Assembly: GCF_038397735.1 (NCBI RefSeq) | Contig: NZ_CP151635.1 | Span: 186,001-250,000, forward strand | Direction of reading: 5' to 3' | Length of the DNA: 64,000 bases | From: Microbacterium sp. LWH13-1.2 | GTDB lineage: Bacteria > Actinomycetota > Actinomycetes > Actinomycetales > Microbacteriaceae | Shown: positions 63,642 to 64,000 of the stretch, in pieces | Numbering within the stretch: position 1 is the stretch's first letter | Layout of the letters: each line of letters opens with the position of its first letter | The notes under the pieces: model-generated | Database searches by the model: none | What the model was told of the DNA's origin: nothing | Seen by the model: only the letters and a program-made list of their open reading frames with translations | Made by a program: the position numbers and the translations under genes

Positions 63642-64000
63642 CCGCATCCTCCTTCCCCGGCGGCACGTCGCTGTCGCATCTCGACGTCTATGCGGATGCG
63701 GCTCCCGACGGCATCTGCGGCGGGAGCCCGCATATGCACCTCGTCTCGACCGAGGCGTACGTGGTGATCTCGGGTCGGGGCGCGCTGCAGACGATCGACG
63801 CAGAGGGCTTCCGTGAGACCGCCCTGTCGGCGGGATCGGTCGTGTGGTTCACCCCGGGAACCATCCATCGCGCCGTGAACAGTGGCGACCTTCGGGTCGT
63901 CGTTCTGATGAGCAATGCAGGGCTGCCAGAGGCGGGGGATGCCGTGATGACCTTCCCGGCAGAGGTCGTGGCGGATCCGGCTGCGTACGCGGAGGCCGCC
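63638..64000 (+). CDS. Cupin domain protein, 5 prime part
   Basis: The gene starts at GTG 63638, overlapping the previous stop, and is still open at the window end (121 codons visible). It has a complete cupin metal site: His32, His34 and Glu39 in SPHMHLVSTEA and His77 in PGTIHRAV. Such proteins act as sugar isomerases, epimerases or dioxygenases. Pairing with the oxidoreductase suggests a common pathway. The C-terminal part is not visible. Confidence 0.78.
   Translation, partial: MTASSFPGGTSLSHLDVYADAAPDGICGGSPHMHLVSTEAYVVISGRGALQTIDAEGFRETALSAGSVVWFTPGTIHRAVNSGDLRVVVLMSNAGLPEAGDAVMTFPAEVVADPAAYAEAA

Overview
The window looks like chromosomal DNA of a high-GC actinobacterium, most likely Microbacterium or another Microbacteriaceae. 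This rests on the strong G/C bias at third codon positions, frequent GTG starts, many genes whose -10 box lies 6-7 nt before the start codon (leaderless mRNAs), and actinobacterial families (DUF2520, DUF2207, DUF4192, a LytR-CpsA-Psr protein, many LacI regulators). No phage, IS element or CRISPR array was seen.

Layout. 1-13.1 kb is housekeeping: a PH-domain membrane protein, a DUF2520 Rossmann protein, DUF2207, lysS, DUF4192, a cardiolipin synthase, a duplicated-domain lipoprotein, a diacylglycerol kinase, serS, a HAD phosphatase, tRNA-Ser(UGA) and an LCP protein. 13.1-46.6 kb is a carbohydrate-utilisation region. It holds a TetR/GH3 beta-glucosidase pair; an oxidative uronate/aldarate operon ending in 2-oxoglutarate (16.2-21.9 kb) with its LacI regulator and an M24-fold protein; a complete L-rhamnose regulon (24.3-36.6 kb) made of a LacI regulator, a CUT2 importer, and mutarotase, isomerase, esterase, aldolase/dehydrogenase and kinase genes; a serine hydrolase and an ABC exporter; and a CUT1 sugar importer with an oxidoreductase, a five-bladed-propeller glycosidase, a YesL-like membrane protein and a LacI regulator (39.5-46.6 kb).

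46.8-54.3 kb starts with tRNA-Ser(GCU) and a gene remnant, then carries nitrite assimilation: nirB-nirD-cobA/cysG-hemD(winged helix)-cbiX, with every junction overlapping by 4 nt, and a convergent formate/nitrite channel. NirB needs siroheme, and the three downstream genes make it. 54.3-64 kb has a UvrA-like ATPase, an aldo/keto reductase, a GntR regulator, an epimerase-like protein, a VOC protein, a LacI-regulated 2-hydroxyacid dehydrogenase, and a divergent Gfo/Idh/MocA-cupin pair cut by the window end.

The signals I find most worth following are: (1) the same three-part motif, CTCAC-N17-GTGAG-N17-GTAAC, upstream of both nirB and the nitrite channel gene; (2) two 86-bp palindromic elements differing at one base between convergent genes near 30.3 kb, with a diverged relative at 24.2 kb; (3) matching LacI operators placed equally downstream of the -10 boxes of the two divergent-cluster rhamnose operons, and a near-identical operator at the neighbouring CUT1 cluster, whose LacI protein has the same recognition helix; (4) a lipoprotein built from two copies of an apparently unnamed two-cysteine domain.
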